Source: Apostichopus japonicus (taxonomy: Eukaryota; Echinodermata; Holothuroidea; Aspidochirotida; Stichopodidae). Taken from it: 64,000 nucleotides of DNA. The DNA lies in the NCBI RefSeq assembly GCF_037975245.1, contig NC_092583.1, positions 8,393,764 through 8,457,763 of the forward strand, in the 5' to 3' direction. Positions 39,101 through 51,502 of this stretch are shown here, piece by piece (the stretch's first letter is position 1; each line of letters begins with the position of its first letter). The notes below the pieces were generated by a model. The model was given only the letters and a program-made list of their open reading frames with translations. It was not told the DNA's origin and ran no database searches. The translations under genes were made by a program, and so were the position numbers.

Positions 39101-41690
39101 TCCTTCACTACCCAGCTGTAAACCATCACCTTGGCCCACAGACACACCGTCTCTTGACAAAGAGTCCAAGACAACTTTTACACACTCTGTCCTACATACA
39201 TCTTGCGTTCAAGGAATAACTGGGGCAATTCCACTTATCTTTGCAAATAGCAATGGTACCTGCTGAAAAATATGATGTGTGGAAACCCACAAAGTCACTG
39301 CAGAAGTGAGTGATTGGGTCTTCTACCAGAATGAGACTTTTCACTCATTCAGAATTGTCCAGATAGGAAAATTCAGAGGGAGGAGATAGTGTGCGGTAAC
39401 CCGTAGCGGAGGTCACCGAGGGCGCAGTGCAAAATTTATACCGGTGGTGCTTTGGTAGACTAGGAAAGGTGCGTAAGTGTGGTAGGAGACAGGTAAAGAG
39501 AGGAGTGAAGTGAATATTTATTGAACCATCCATAAAAACTTCCCATATATGCTGTAAATCCAGGCACTCTCAGGAAAGAAATATCTTTTAATCGATTCAA
39601 CAACATTTGGCACAAAAGTTCATACAATACATGAGTTTACATGAATATTCACGTTCCTAACATATATGATATCAGATGACTCTTCGTAAACTTTATATCT
39701 GCTTTAAATTAACAGTCTTTTTTTTATAGACGCCTTCCCCCTTGTTTTTTAAAAAAATATTATTTATAGGGAGTGGGCATGGGGGGGGGGGGGATTGTAA
39801 ATTACAGAGACCAAAATTTACGAAAGATTGCTGTTTGGCTTCGCCTCTCCTTTAACCTTTCAAGCGATTAAAAATATGCAATGTTAGTAATAAAACAGTT
39901 ATGCTTCAGTAAAGAAATAGCTTGAAAAAGATCAATTGCCTCCCCTATTATTTCCATTACGACCTTCCCTTATTAATACACAAAGCATCTTCCTTGCCAC
40001 ACATACCACTGGACAATAAAGTTACACAAATGAATAATATACCTGGAATGCATCACACATGCAGCTCTCATGTATTATGCTGACGTTTGAGTCAACTCGA
40101 AGTCCAAACTGCAATTTGGCTACAAAATACACGATTCCCAACAAATTAATTTGAGAAGATGGTATGAGTCTCTGTTATCAGCAGCCTCTACACCTTTACT
40201 ATGTCCATGGTCAATAAAACTCAAACTACTGTAGCAAGAGATAAACATACAAACTAGCATACTGTATTTGACTGCCAGCTGCAAGACACAGTCAGCTCAA
40301 ATTATTCATGTCAACCCATATTAACCTATAGAGTGCAGCATTAACTCACACATGTGCAAAGTTTCTGTTTCTTTTTCTCCGCTACTGTATGCCCCCCCTT
40401 CCCTCCCCTCTGCCACATCCTTATCTTACTCTGCTAGTTACTCCACTACTTTAGCCTCCTTACCAAATCTCCTTCCATCCGCCTTTCCCCCCCCATAAAT
40501 TATTACCAACAGGATTTGACCCGACATTATAGCCCCCCCCCCTTGTATGCCCACACCCTTACCTTACTCTGCTAATTACTCCACTTCTATATCCTCCCAA
40601 CAACCCCCCCCCCACCTCCCCTGCCATACATGTATTTAAAAGCTTCGCATAAATTATGCTAAGACTCACAACATTTGAACAGATGAAGAATCTATTGTAC
40701 AGTAGCTACAAGTGAAGTGCGAATTGACTTCATAATAAATACTATGATGACTTGAGAAAGGTAGACTCCAAAGGAACAAAGAGTGGGAACTTTAATTTTG
40801 ACAGTTATACTGCCAATCTGAACCACCACGCCCCCCCCCTCCACGGCCCCAATGCTCACTCACATTTACATCTTCCAAGATATCATCACCTACAGTACAA
40901 GTCTGATGATCCATGTTTGAATGAAACTACCAGAGGCATCGAAGAACTTCCATTTCCTTCTCAACTTTTCGATGAATCATTTGATGAGAAACAAACCACG
41001 GGGTTTTTCCGTCAGTCATTTCCGACTAAACGCCTTGAAAGCTACTTGACTTGGAGTGCATCCCTTTAAACAGTGTGTGTTTGCCGACTGTTCATTGTTA
41101 TCACAGGAAGTGAAGTAGCAACAAATTGCACAAATCAAATTAACATTGCTATGGAAACCAATGTCATGAATCTACTATTTCAAACAAACCATTAATGCAT
41201 ATTTTTGCTATGTGCTAAGGGAAAGAATTTTTTCCCCCATCCATTTTATTCCTTCCATTTTTTTACTCCCCCTCCCCCACTCTTTTAATATTTGTTATGT
41301 CTTTTTGGTTCTTTTAGCTCGTACAGTATGCTACGGTATGGTAGGAAGGGGAAATGTGCTTTTCATGTTAAGAAGAAAGAAATATTTGCACTACTTGAAC
41401 CAAATCCATAAATATACTTTTAGCTAGCTCAGACAGTATGCTTAGGATTTCTGAAAATGCAGCCACCCACTTGAAACAATTATCAATAAACTTATCTGAC
41501 ATGACTCATATCACAAAACAACAACATTCAGGCACTGCAGGCACAGTCGAATGTTCAACTTCATCACCGGTGACATTAACCGTCTATGAATTAAAGGTGA
41601 CAGCTACTGTAATCCTCATCCGTCTATACACGTCCGCACTAAATGCCACAGTACAATACTCTTACCACCAACCGTACTATACTACAAAAC
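36124..41690. other. Intronic stretch
   Basis: Part of the last KLF intron. It has G homopolymers near 37369 and 39781 and C-rich patches at 40390-40620. ORFs at 38576-38917 and 40752-41069 show no domain. No exon is supported. Confidence 0.5.
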
Positions 41691-42750
41691 CCTACTGCTG
41701 CTTCACACATCCATGCAGAAATGTCGTCTACTGCCCAAGTTAAACATTCAGTCGGTTACAGTCGATATAAATGTAGGTGGTAGGTCACATTGTCCAGCGT
41801 CCTTCCAAGCTTCAGCGAGAATAGTACGACACCCCCTTCGCCGGGTTCTACAAATCGTTACTACTTCATACTGTGTGTATATAGGTCTTATACTGCCACA
41901 TCTGGTACTTAGCATTCCACGTCGTCCACGACGACTTGAACAGTTGCTACAGTACAGTAGGTCATCTTGTCACATGTTATTGTACTTCCGCGATATTTGT
42001 ACTGTCGGTTGTATTACATCACTCCAAACAGGCTTACTGCCAAATTAACTTTCACTCAGCTGACAAGTCACCTTGTCTTTGGTAAGTTTCTGCAAGAATT
42101 TAGTACTGTTTCAGTACAAAACCCTCTGCGCTGTATTCAACAGAAGCCCACATATAGGGTTTTACACTGTATATTGTGGTTTATTTTACTGCCAAATCTG
42201 CATTTAGTGTCCTACAACGACTTGGAAGGTGCCAGGTCATCTTGTATCATATGTCCCTGTACTTTTGAGATACTTGTATCATATAGTACAATACTGGCTT
42301 CATCTCCTCCATACACATTGTACAGAAATCTTATGCTTATGCTTCACACATAGTATTAGTGTCTTGAACTTGAACATTTACTGCCAATAACATCTGGTAC
42401 TGTAGGTAACATTGTGTAATGTCCTTGTACTTCTGCAGCAATAGGACTATACAGTACAGGATACCCTCTCCTCCGTTTTCTTCACAACCTGGGTATCGTT
42501 TAACACACATTGATACATGGGTTTACAGCCACATCTGGCATTTCGGTTTTCTACAAATTAAAGTTGGTAGGTGATCTTGTTACACGGTCACTTGTACTTC
42601 TACGATATCTGCGCTGTTTAGAAGAGTACAATAACGTCTCTTCCAAGATTTACAAACGTTACTGCGCATCACACAGATCTTTACTGCCAACTTTCTGTGC
42701 TTGTAAGAGTAAAATACCCTCCCTATCATATTCAACATACCCTACTGTAG
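41691..42750. repeat. Ancient degenerate repeat array in the KLF intron
   Basis: Two motifs alternate several times: (T)TTACTGCCA..ATCTGG(T/C)A (near 41890, 42188, 42379, 42520, 42682) and CATCTTGT..CA..GT..CTTGTACTTCTGCGATA-like (near 41962, 42238, 42408, 42571). Unit spacing varies from about 140 to 300 bp, so units have diverged and suffered indels. Several overlapping 84-128 residue frames fall in this array and are best read as chance open frames. Confidence 0.6.
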
Positions 42751-45700
42751 AACACAGAGGCTGATGGCCGAGGTTCTACGCCATTTAATGTAAGTCCCTG
42801 TCCTACATATGAATCATTAATGCTGCGTACGTTAGTGATTCATGCTGCGTACAATAGTGAAAAACAATTTCGTGCTCTACAATCCTGTAACGTTTCCACC
42901 CATCGCCAGCAAATGGATCTACCTACATTGCCGACCGTCTTTGGAAACATACCAGTTCTCAATACATGTACAGGGAAAATATGCACTTAGTTTCCGGGAG
43001 CGGTTTCATTTTGCCCACTTAACTACATGCACTTCAGGTTTGACAAGTATGTTTACCAACAAAATAGTGGAATGTTTGAAGCCTCACTCCAAAGGATGAC
43101 TTAGGGCTGATATATGTCATTGTCAAACACAAAAGAGATATATTCAGGCCATATCTCATTTTTAAGCTTGTTTGGGTCTCTATACAGTATGTCACTGACC
43201 TTCAAAATACATTATTTATTGCCAATCCTCATTCCCACGAAGAAGAGTAAGAGGTTTTATATTCATGAACTTCCGAGAAATTTGTTCAATAACATCATGA
43301 GCAACCAAGGATGAAATTTCAATGCATTCATCCTCCACATGATTATTTAAACTTTTTAAAGTTGTTGGTGTTTAAAACTTTGTTGCAGTTGGAGAGGGGG
43401 ACAAATGTCTTGTGTGATAGACTAGTAGCACAGTCACTTTCATGGATGAGCCACTGACTTGTAAATGACAATTTCTCAAGAAACTTACACATTAATGGAG
43501 AAATTTATATAGAAATTATATGCCCAGATGTAAGATGACTATTGGAGCTCTATAATTTATAATTCTGTTTCTGAAGTTTCAAGCATTCTCTTAGGCATGC
43601 TTTGACAACAAACATTGAACCAGTACTATATATATATCTGTTAAGACATTTATCATGGAAACGCACACTACTGTATAATCTTCCATCACGTAAATTGGTC
43701 TTCGTGACCTTTCTGGACATTTGATATCTTCATCCGTCCACGATTATTTTGGAAACTCGGCCGACTCGATTCACGACAGCCACTATCAAGTGCCTAATCC
43801 CTTGGGGCAAGCCATCCGAGGAAGATAAAAGTTTTAACCCAATTTACTGTGACTATGGGACTGGTAATGATCTCATTAGTCATATTAATCACACAGGAGT
43901 GCCGGCCTGATAACAAAACGTAAAGTAGGAAATGTATTGCTTACATCCATGTAACACTGCATCTCTGCAGCACCCTTTATACATTATCATGTGTAGACGA
44001 CAATGGACGTATCAAGGATAAAGAACTTTTCAACATATGAGACAAATAACTGTTCTAAAACATTGTCTGCAGTAAGTAGAATGGTCACCGATGCTGGCCT
44101 TTTCTTTAAAGGGGGACCGTTTCTTAATGAAACATCTGAAAACACAGTAAGACTATATTACAGTGAGAGGGCAGGAGACTGGGTATCTGATAGGATCATT
44201 GCAACCTCAGATGTACTTCAGTGGAGGGCGAGGGGTGGGGTGGGGGAGGGGGATTTACCTCTAAACCTGTATGACGTCAAGTGGAACGGACAAAATTACA
44301 TGAGCTTTGACCCTTATTTCTCTCTACCTCCTAGTACACACATCAGGTTAAATTCTCGACAAAGTAAGAATAATTTTGAACGATTTCAAAATTGCACGTT
44401 TTGACCTCAAATGACCTTTCACCTACTACAATCCTTGATCACAAGGGGTCCTGATGTGGACAAAAAACAACACAGTTTTTATCCCCACAATGGAGCAAAC
44501 CACAGACAAGCAGCATTCATAGCATGCTATAGATGGATGAAATAATAAAAGACTATATACAGCCAAAGATCGTAGTTACTTTGGCTAGTGTTACTGAGCT
44601 TGTTGAATTGTTGAATATAATCCAACCTCACTTCCAAGAAATTGTCAAATTGGCATGTAGGCTGAGATATGAGAGATTTAACAGACTAAATACAGCCGGA
44701 TGTTCACATTTGATAAATATGCAAAACAAGATGACACATAATTCTGTAAATCTCTTTGACATTTCAAAATGCTCTTAATGCTTAAATGCTTTTAAAATGC
44801 TCTTATACTATCACAAACTAACCACGGTGAGGGGTTCACTGATCCATAATTCCATCTAACATGTACTGTAATCACACAGAGTCCAATGCAGCTATCATTG
44901 AGATATGGCTACGGGCATTCAGATCATCTTCAGTAACTTCTAATGAAGACATCCTGCCTATTTAAAATTGCTTCATGTAATTTTACTTTGATCAACTTTG
45001 CAGTTTACAATCGTTTACAATGTCGTTTGTTAGGCTGATTATAATCAAGCTTCAGTTCAAATATTTGTAAGTACATGTTGAGAGTTTCTTGAACCGAAAC
45101 ACCCCGGCTATTTGAAGCAGTCTTTTGAAAATGCATTCTTTCTCGTCAATCCTACTGAACGCAATAAATCTCATACTTAAGTCTCATCTTTTTCATATTT
45201 TATTCCAAATAATGAAATAAACTATTACAATATTTAAAATGAATTTTACAGACAAATATGAAAATTAAGGGTCTGTGGGGGTGTGGGATGTGGTGTGGGT
45301 GGGATTGCGGTGAACTGTCGAAAACCAAATCAGTAATTCTTTGATCATTATTTAATATTGATATGATGATAAGATCTAAATGGAATCCACCTTACCTTGC
45401 TTTATCATTTGCACTTTTATTCTGATTTGAGTATAAATATACTCCATAGGCCTGGGTAAAACTGTCAATTTGACAAATAACATTTTGCACACTTACAAAA
45501 TTAAACATGGCTTCAAAGAAGAAAAAAATCAGGATGTGATACAAATACACTTTCATAATTCCCCAGAGATTTCTTTGAAATGAGGACACGAAAAATTTTA
45601 AAGTAAAAAACGTTCATCCTCAGAATGAATCAATCTGAAAACTCGTTAACATCACTTAGGTGTTACTTGACCCAGAATGCTGCTATAATTCCACTAAGTA

Positions 45701-47155
45701 GTAAAATAGCAAATAGCCTTCCATGGCTGTTCTGAAAACAAAATTCAAAGTGGGAGCAATGCCATAAACAGTGCTGCATTACTGCACATGTAAAGAAACT
45801 AATCAGTCAACTAATACTAAATCTTAAATTAAATAAATATGTAAACACGTTGATTTCCTGAGCAAATTTACAGCTTTGATTCAAACGCTATATTATATCG
45901 AGGTGACCATGTTCCTTTCTGGATATCGCTTTTTACCCCTTTTCTAAAGCAGTCTCTGCTTTTTCAATTATGTAAAAACTACAAGTTTCATCATGGCCAG
46001 TTTGTCACGGTAGAATAAGAAAAACTAGCCATGGACAAATTGATAATCACACATATAGGTGTTATTATACTTAATACAGCACTTATCATACTGTACAGTC
46101 GGTCCTACAGCTGAGCATGCATGCATGCATGCATGCGTGCAGGGAGAGAGAGAGAGATTAGAATTGGTCGACAGTACCCACAGAATTTATAGCCTGATAC
46201 ATCTCCGGAATATTGGTCCAATAAATCGGCATGCTACACTGCATACCTGCACCATCCAGGCATGTGTGTAGCTTCTCTCTCTCTCTCTCTATCTCTCTGT
46301 ACTTTTTCCCACCTTTTCCTCCTCATGAATAATTCATAACTTCAGCAATATTTACTAGCCGCTTCAGTAATTTGAGAAGATGACTTTCATATCGTTTTGG
46401 ACCTGGCATTGTGCCAGTTTTCCCCAATTTACTACAAGTTTTTTAAAGGGGCAGTATATTATATGTAACATACTGTGGTATGCTGCTGAATACACATGGT
46501 TCCCAATTGATATGTGTGTGTGTGTGTGGGTTCAACAGTCACCAATGCCAGGAAATGCACTGGTCATCGTACTAAACCACTTCCCAGAAGTAATACTGAC
46601 TACAGCAAATGGTCTACTTGCTTTTTTTGTGGTGGAAGAAGTATTAAGCTGCATGATTACGCTGCAGTATTAACCTGCAGTACTTAAGCTAAGTGAGGTC
46701 AGACGGTTACACGGACAGCAATACAGATACACAGTTGGTCTGTGCAGGTATGTGAGGAGATATGTAAATCTGTCAAATGTAATACAAAGGGTAAAAAAGA
46801 ATTTTCGTGGGAGCATCTGTGGATGGATTGCTTTCTGCATCAGAAATCAAGCATAGATAATATTATTTGGTTCAGGTTCTCTGAATGAGAGCATTCTTTA
46901 GAGAGCCTATAGATTAGTGTCACGGCCAGGGAGCAGATGACCTTATAGTAACAAGTCCTGATTCTCCTCTCCGCTTACTGCAAAGCATTAACAGCTGCAG
47001 TGCAGTATGTTGGTCGCTGATTTCACAAAAGTTTGGATTTTTTGGGGGGATTGTGGCACATTATTGAATCCTATAAAGCAACATTATCGTTCATTCCTTC
47101 AATGCTATCTCACCATCTTCCCAAACCTCTTCCTCTTACTTATCAACCCACAATC
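42751..47155. other. Intronic stretch
   Basis: Contains a non-repetitive segment at 43720-43960, a decayed DR1-type fragment at 44400-44425, a (GCAT)n run near 46118-46138 with (GA)n after it, and (CT)n near 46273. ORFs at 44003-44404 and 44533-44778 have no recognisable domain. Confidence 0.5.
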
Positions 47156-47278
47156 CTCCCTCCTAATTCCCCCATTCCTCCCCTCCTAATCCCCCCATTC
47201 CTCCCCTCCTAATCCCCCATTACTCCCCTCCTAATCCCCCAATCCTCTCCTCCTTATCCCCCAATCCTCCCATCCTAA
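47156..47278. repeat. C/T-rich degenerate tandem repeat (CTCCTAATCCCCCAT)
   Basis: About six units of 18-20 bp built from CTCCTAATCCCCCA(T/A)TCCTCCC. Confidence 0.85.
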
Positions 47279-47330
47279 TAATAATAATAATAGAGACTTA
47301 GCGCCAAATCAGTAAACAAACGTCACTGCC
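47279..47330 (-). mobile_element. Possible 3' tail of a SINE, reverse orientation
   Basis: On the minus strand it reads TTTGGCGCTAAGTCTCT followed by (ATT)n, like the GGCGCTATATAA-(ATT)n ends of many invertebrate SINE/LINE elements. Only about 50 bases are recognisable. Confidence 0.3.
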
Positions 47331-47520
47331 CCCCACCCCTTCCCCTCATTTCTCCATCCTAACCCTCCAATTTCTCTCCTGCCCTATCCTGATCTGTTCC
47401 CCCTCAAAATATGAATACAAATACATAATGAATACATAATCGCTGCTTCAAGGACATGTAATCCGACCATTTTCATAACTTCCATTATCTGCTGACAATG
47501 TGGAGAACTATGTCTTTCCA

Positions 47521-47902
47521 CTTCTACCCAATGTACTGCATGTACTGTGAGCATTGATCAGCTGAACTCACAATAGTACAGTATGTTTTCACTTCTACCC
47601 AATGTATATACTGCATGTACTGCACCGAAGAGCATTGATCAGCTGAACTCACAATAGTACAGTATGTTTTCACTTCTACCCAATGTATATACTGCATGTA
47701 CTGCACCGAAGAGCATTGATCAGCTGAACTCACAATAATACAGTATGTTTTCACTTCTACTCAATGTACTGCATGTACTGCACCGAGGAGCATTGATCAG
47801 CTGAACTCACAATAGTACAGTATGTTTTCACTTCTACCCAATGTACTGCATGTACTGAACCGAGGAGCATTGATCAGCTGAACTCACAATAGTACAGTAT
47901 GT
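47521..47902. repeat. Minisatellite, ~80-bp unit, five copies
   Basis: Units start with CTTCTACCCAATGTA at 47521, 47592, 47673, 47754 and 47831 and end with TCACAATAGTACAGTATG. Copies differ mainly by a TATA insertion (units 2 and 3) and loss of CACCGAA in unit 1. The close similarity points to recent unequal exchange or slippage. The repetitive minus-strand frame is not a gene. Confidence 0.93.
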
Positions 47903-49163
47903 GTGTCCTTTAAAAAATGTAGGCTCCATTTAATTAAAAGGAAATACAAACAAAGGTAATCTTTTTATATCTGAAGGTTTGTGTTGACATGTCATGGTTG
48001 TTTTGGGAATGCACAAACAGACTTTATCTTTGTCTTCAGTCTTGAACATCAAACAGGAAAAGGAATGAGGAAGAGAGATTGAGAGAGAAAGAGAGCGAGA
48101 GAAGAATTTATCATCACATCTAGAGCTCTGAGATGAGGAACTTGGGAGAATGACGAAGAGAGATTTATTTAATCAATGTTAATCGAAATAACAACAACGT
48201 TTAATAGTGGTGCATGTATCTATCCAAACCCACTGTGTACATATTGACTCAATAGTGATGGCACTAGCTAGACCACACCATGAAGATATCCTTCTATTTT
48301 ATCCCCTAATGAAGATGTTACTTGCAAGTAACTTAACAAATGCATTACTTTTTTAAACCTTCCAGATTTCTGCTGGTATACATTATTTTCATATATTTTT
48401 ACACATAGCGTTAAAAAAAGCAATGTGAGTTTATAACTCATGTACACAGTATACATCAAATGCATTCCACAGATAATCATCCCTGATTCCCTGCACTGTT
48501 CAGGCTTACATTTAATTCAGTTCATTACTTGAAGGATCTTTGCGAGGCACTAATTGAGCTGCTACTTTTTAAGACTTAATTACGAGTTTGTACGCTCCAA
48601 ATGTACGCTCCGAATGTATTGTAATTACTTTCCTAAGATGATGGATGTTTCATGTCCACAAATGCAATCACAGGAAACCACATCATTCTAGTTAGAAATA
48701 ACATCTATTCCAAATGCTGCTTAAAATCTACAAATCTGCTCTCCTCATCATCACCACAACCACCACAAAGAGAACAGTTCTATTTTGTATGTTAATGACG
48801 TTAATAATTACTAGTTTGATTCCCCGATGATCGTTTTTCTCTCATAACTTGGCACCAAAATGAGAACCGAACAGACATAGGCTAGCACTTATCGTGAGGC
48901 CACAACATGTACATAAATGTGGTTGGCATGGTTGAAAAAAGGAGGTGACATGACTCAACTGTGATGGTAAAGTCTTTCGACTATTATTGCTAACTTACAA
49001 TGGTTATAATTACTTACAGTAAAGCTTCTAGTATCTATGCTTCGGGGAATAGAGGGAGGGAGGTAGGTACAGTAGGTAGGGAGAGAGGGAAGGACACTAA
49101 AGGTATCTACCTACTTCCCAACAGCATCTCAAATACCCACACACATTTCACACCATCCTATTT
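47903..49163. other. Intronic stretch
   Basis: A GA-rich patch lies at 48063-48105 and a 13-bp repeat (TGTACGCTCC) is duplicated near 48588. Nothing else is recognised. Confidence 0.5.
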
Positions 49164-49372
49164 AACCCTAAACTTGATCCACACACTGTAGTACCCTCTC
49201 TAACCTTGATCCACACACCGTAGTGTCCTCTCTAAACTTTATCCACACACAGTAGTGTCCTCCCTTAACTTGATCCACACACCGTAGTGTCCTCTCTAAA
49301 CTTGATCCACACACCGTAGTGTCCTCTCTAAACTTGATCCACACACTGTAGTGTCCTCTCTAAACTCACCAG
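49164..49372. repeat. Minisatellite, 33-bp unit, six copies
   Basis: Unit CTAAACTTGATCCACACACC-GTAGTGTCCTCT (written with a break) repeats six times with one to four changes per copy. Confidence 0.92.
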
Positions 49373-50522
49373 AAGGTTCACAAATCAGTTGTTAGAGTTG
49401 GGTCATATATACAAGCAACTTCTGCCAATGTTACAAAACATGCCCAGTGTTTTAATCAAAATAATACAGCAACTTATAAGAGACATGGCTACAGTAGGCC
49501 TACTTGGTTCTTTTCACAACATTGATGTCAATCACTGAATAATGTAACTGATTCCATTTCATTTTATATTTTTTTTCAATTTTCAATTTTATATGTGTCA
49601 TTGATAGTGGATAGTGTTAATTTTGTACACGTAAAACAGAAACTAAACATCCAAAATCACTTTCAATATTTTACCAATATGTGTAACAATGTTAATTTGA
49701 AACTCCGTCAAAGCACAGAGTCAAGGAAATAAACAGTAAGTTCTGCATACGTGCACCAGTCATACTGCAGTGCAGTGTTCAAATTAGTGTTAGAAATTTA
49801 TCTGCAACTAGCTATATACTAACATCAAGATTCCCCCATATAGCACCATTTAGCACACTGTAGTACTGTCATCTATAGTAATCTACATACTTCAGTTTAT
49901 TAGTGACCATTAATTACAAGTCCCTCCTCCTCCTACTAGACTTGTCAAACCGTCGGATGGCAATATCAAATACAGCCAATATACCTTTGAAAAAGACCTT
50001 TAGTTTGTGACTTAGGTAGAAACTAATTAATTGCATCCTTATTACAGACTAAATTTCCTTTCAAACTGTATCAAGTTGATATCCTGATGAGAGAGAGAGC
50101 TCAAAGGACCTTCTATACACTGCTATACGTATATACACCACATAGATACACTGTGAAGCAAATTGATATCAACTGTACTGTACGTCAGTTCCGTTTTTAC
50201 AGGGTAATGATAGTTTGCACGTATACACCAGAGCTTAACGACTTGAACTCAAAAGCCGTTGATGGTCTGTTATTTACTCCCCCAGGTTAATCACTTCTCA
50301 ATAACCCATTGATAAAGATTTCTCTGAGTACACTATCCTATTGACAGGCTCTGGTTGCTCAAATAATTAAAATGACAAGTATGCCAAGTATGTTAACTTC
50401 AAGACCGCAGAAAGCATGCACACAAGGAATGGAGGGGGGTGAGGGGCTGTTATCTTCCACTGTCCCATACACAGTCAGTCTGTATGCAATAGTCCACTGA
50501 TCCTTGTAACCACGCATAGATA
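49373..50522. other. Intronic stretch
   Basis: AT-rich unique sequence with no gene or repeat structure that I can support. Confidence 0.5.
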
Positions 50523-50620
50523 AGAATAACTTACACAGTTAAATGTAGTTAGACATATTTATATTGTGAGATTAAAACTGCCTTACACATAATTTTGGTT
50601 TTCCAAACAGCAAATTTGGT
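50523..50620 (+). repeat. Left copy of a ~98-bp duplication flanking a minisatellite
   Basis: Matches 50758-50856 throughout: AGAATAACTTACA, TATTGTGAGATTAAAACTGC, CATAATTTTGGTTTTCC and AGCAAATTTGGT. Confidence 0.9.
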
Positions 50621-50749
50621 TTTCCCACTCTCCCACCATACCCCCTCTCCCACCAACCCCCTCTCCCACCAACCCCCTCTCCCACCAACCCCCTCTCCCA
50701 CCAACCCCCTCTCCCACCAACCCCCTCTCCCACCACCCCCCCCCCCCCC
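50621..50749. repeat. Minisatellite, 16-bp unit CTCTCCCACCAACCCC
   Basis: About seven units, ending in a C homopolymer. The minus strand is G-rich and could form G-quadruplexes. It gives a spurious Gly/Trp-rich frame. Confidence 0.95.
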
Positions 50750-50757
50750 TCCATATG

Positions 50758-50856
50758 AAGAATAACTTACATGGTTAAAAGAAGTTGACGTTTTTATATT
50801 GTGAGATTAAAACTGCCTTACTCATAATTTTGGTTTTCCGAATAGCAAATTTGGTA
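50758..50856 (+). repeat. Right copy of the ~98-bp duplication
   Basis: Direct-orientation match to 50523-50620 with a few substitutions. Confidence 0.9.
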
Positions 50857-51394
50857 GCCCCCACCCCCTCCCCCCCCAAAAAAAAATGAAGCAATATGAG
50901 GCAAGGAATAAGAAGTCCTTCAGAGAACCTCCACGGCCAATTCTGGTTGTCTGAACAGAAATTTGGACGACAATTACAAAAGTAAAAATTTGTCCCAATG
51001 CAGATGATATTTCATGATACAGTATGCAATGCTGATGTTATAATATTTCAATCGGTTAGTTTTTACTACTGTATGTAATGCACACATAGGGATACAATCA
51101 CATCAGTCAGGGTTGAGCTCATTCACAACGGAACCACAGCAATAATAATAACAATAATAATGCTATATCATCAAATCTTAATCAGATACATAAACAACAT
51201 AGTTAACACTGGCACAGACCCCCTTCTCTTCCCATTCTTGCCATCTAAACTGGTGTGACATTTGTTTAATCATCACGCCTTTATACATTTACACATTTAT
51301 ATATAATATATATAATATATAATATATATTTAAACATTTATACTTTAATTCTTTGAACTCTTATGTTTGCCATTCTTATATCTTTTTACTCTTT

Positions 51395-51463
51395 ATCATC
51401 TTGTATTTGTCTTATATGTACATATGCGAGCTTGTCATTTCCCTTTTGGGATGAAATAAAGTA

Positions 51464-51500
<37 letters not shown>

Positions 51501-51502
51501 AG
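51395..51502 (+). mobile_element. 3' tail of a non-LTR retroelement (SINE or LINE)
   Basis: The sequence TTTCCCTTTTGGGATGAAATAAAGTA followed by (TTAC)n at about 51467-51502 has the form of many LINE/SINE 3' ends (TTTCCCCTTGGGATNAATAAAGTA plus a short tandem tail). Its 5' limit is unclear and there is no coding sequence. Confidence 0.5.

Noticed and set aside
41438-42764. Run of overlapping plus-strand frames (84-128 residues) suggesting a gene
   Set aside because: No domain, different frames overlapping each other, and the region is a degenerate repeat array.
44003-44404. 133-residue plus-strand frame inside the KLF intron
   Set aside because: No recognisable domain; it runs through a G-rich low-complexity stretch, and no splice or promoter support is evident.
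47524-47754. Repetitive 76-residue minus-strand frame
   Set aside because: It is the ~80-bp minisatellite read through; the repeat length is not kept in frame in all copies.
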